Of a stretch of 5,709 nucleotides of DNA, positions 5,684 through 5,709 are shown piece after piece. The translations under genes were made by a program, and so were the position numbers. The stretch is taken from assembly GCA_027011025.1 (NCBI GenBank), contig JALVAU010000462.1, forward strand, positions 1-5,709, given 5' to 3'. Source of the stretch: Campylobacteraceae bacterium. Its GTDB lineage: Bacteria; Campylobacterota; Campylobacteria; Campylobacterales; Sulfurospirillaceae. A model generated the notes under the pieces. It searched no databases and was not told the origin of the DNA. It was given only the letters and a program-made list of their open reading frames with translations. Each line of letters starts with the position of its first letter. Position 1 is the first letter of the stretch.

Positions 5684-5700
5684 TACATATCTTGTACATA
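5684..5700. repeat. Direct repeat TACATA with 11-bp period upstream of nfnA
   Basis: TACATA occurs at 5684-5689 and again at 5695-5700, one helical turn apart, just upstream of the tentative operon promoter. The phasing and place would suit an activator site, but two hexamers in AT-rich DNA can arise by chance. Confidence 0.2.
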
Positions 5701-5709
5701 ATAATAATT

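Overview
The window is AT-rich, with strong AGGAGG-type ribosome sites. It reads like a chromosomal piece of a Campylobacterota (epsilonproteobacterial) genome of the Sulfurimonas/Sulfurospirillum/Campylobacter kind. This assignment is an inference from codon usage, extended TGn -10 promoters behind T tracts, and the style of the proteins. No rRNA, tRNA, CRISPR array or insertion sequence is visible.

Layout. (1) 1-1245, minus strand: a FAD-dependent dehydrogenase of the uncharacterised COG2509 type. It reads through the left edge, so its last few dozen residues are missing. (2) 1306-1962, minus strand: a CI/LexA-like repressor with a helix-turn-helix followed by an S24 self-cleaving peptidase domain. 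(3) 1963-2052: a 90-bp divergent control region holding two copies of the palindrome TTGAT-N6-ATCAA, exactly 21 bp apart and lying over both divergent promoters. (4) 2053-3339, plus strand: a Y-family translesion DNA polymerase (DinB/UmuC type) with an internal insertion. It ends in a perfect 11-bp hairpin that begins inside its stop codon. (5) 3387-5617, minus strand: a two-gene overlapping operon encoding an NfnAB/SudAB-type iron-sulfur flavoprotein pair. The upstream gene is the small DHOD-B-like subunit (GTG start); the downstream gene is the large GltD-like subunit.

How the genes work together. The repressor and polymerase look like a self-contained DNA-damage-inducible mutagenesis cassette. 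RecA-stimulated autocleavage of the repressor at A95-G96 would release both promoters at the twin operators and switch on error-prone synthesis. This is analogous to HdiR-umuC cassettes in Gram-positive cocci and to UmuDAb in Acinetobacter. It would matter most in a host without LexA, as the well-studied Campylobacterota are. The right-hand operon should form a soluble cytoplasmic electron-transfer enzyme linking NAD(H), NADP(H) and ferredoxin (or polysulfide). Its small subunit lacks the usual glycine-rich NAD loop, so its specificity is open. The left-hand oxidoreductase has no known role and no clear functional link to the rest; it may have its own, nearly leaderless, promoter.

The most interesting part is the repressor/twin-operator/polymerase module at about 1306-3339.
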